6,388 nucleotides of DNA from Firmicutes bacterium UBA4996 (GTDB lineage: Bacteria; Bacillota; Limnochordia; Darwinibacteriales; Darwinibacteriaceae): assembly GCA_002396805.1 (NCBI GenBank), contig DGYW01000049.1, positions 1 to 6,388 of the forward strand, read 5' to 3'. Positions 5,957 to 6,388 of this stretch are shown piece by piece (within the stretch, counting starts at the first letter, position 1; each line of letters starts with the position of its first letter). Both the position numbers and the translations under genes were made by a program. The notes under the pieces are model-generated. The model had not been told where the DNA came from. It searched no databases and was given only the letters and a program-made list of their open reading frames with translations.

Positions 5957-6388
5957 TTAACTTGCATCTGAAATTCCGCCCGTGGCAAGTTTCATAATCT
6001 CATGCTCGGTCATGGTACTTCCCGAGACTTCACCTTGAATTTCCCCATGATACATGACTAACGCCCGATCACACAGCCGAATAATCTCCTGGGCTTCGCT
6101 AGATAAGACCACGATACCCATACCTCCTTCGGCTAGCTTGACGATGATGTCGTAGATCTCTTCTTTGGCCCCCACATCGACCCCCTGGGTGGGGTTGTCT
6201 AAAATTAGCACTTGGGGGTTAGCCGCCAGCCATTTGGCTAAAACAACCTTCTGTTGATTACCACCAGATAGAGTATTGATATTATCTGTGGTCTTCTGCA
6301 GTCTGATCCCTAATTTTTCTCTTTGATCTGCAAACAATTCTGCCTGCTGGTCTTTGTTAATGATACCGTGCTTGGCAAATAACGGCCA
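5957..6388 (-). CDS. Sugar ABC transporter ATP-binding protein, C-terminal part only (RbsA/MglA-type)
   Basis: Only the last 143 residues are in the window; the full protein of this family is about 500 aa with two nucleotide-binding domains. The fragment is the second domain: the ABC signature LSGGNQQK (40-47), Walker B plus D-loop VLILDNPTQGVDVGAKEE (60-77), and VVLSSEAQEI (93-102) at the H-loop. The LSGGNQQK signature and the SSE in place of the H-loop histidine are normal for the second domain of RbsA/MglA relatives. The residue after the Walker B Asp is Asn (N65 of the fragment) rather than the usual catalytic Glu, so this half probably binds ATP without hydrolysing it well. The frame is open without interruption to 6388; the gene starts beyond the window. 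It powers the permease encoded immediately after it, and the substrate-binding protein is not in this window. Confidence 0.9.
   Translation of the reverse strand, partial: WPLFAKHGIINKDQQAELFADQREKLGIRLQKTTDNINTLSGGNQQKVVLAKWLAANPQVLILDNPTQGVDVGAKEEIYDIIVKLAEGGMGIVVLSSEAQEIIRLCDRALVMYHGEIQGEVSGSTMTEHEIMKLATGGISDAS

Overview
The window is a compact stretch of bacterial chromosome in which every gene lies on the minus strand. Shine-Dalgarno sequences are mostly strong (AGGAGGT, GGGGAGGG, GAGGTGAT), one gene uses a TTG start, base composition is moderate, and the ornithine aminotransferase reads like the Bacillus RocD type. Together these suggest a Bacillota (Firmicutes-like) bacterium, possibly an anaerobe. 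That placement is inference; no marker gene is present.

Read in the direction of transcription (high to low coordinates), there are two transcription units. Unit A (6388 to about 3721) holds the 3' end of a CUT2/ribose-type sugar ABC transporter ATPase, its RbsC-like permease, and a Gfo/Idh/MocA-family NAD(P)-dependent dehydrogenase. It closes with a clear intrinsic terminator at 3721-3760. It looks like an uptake and oxidation module for a sugar, polyol or cyclitol whose identity the sequence does not reveal.

Unit B (about 3720 to beyond position 1) begins with a promoter-like region directly after that terminator and a gene-free leader with inverted repeats. It then encodes a two-domain predicted GTPase (COG2403 / cyclic 2,3-diphosphoglycerate synthetase-like), an arginine deiminase/DDAH-superfamily hydrolase whose start codon overlaps the GTPase gene by 19 nt, and a nearly complete ornithine aminotransferase (RocD) starting at TTG. 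The last few codons of rocD run off the window at position 1.

The likely logic of unit B is arginine (or a related guanidino compound) to ornithine by the deiminase-superfamily enzyme, then ornithine to glutamate-5-semialdehyde by RocD. The GTPase has no obvious place in any textbook arginine route. This trio is the most interesting part of the window. No tRNA, rRNA, CRISPR array, insertion sequence or prophage signature was seen.
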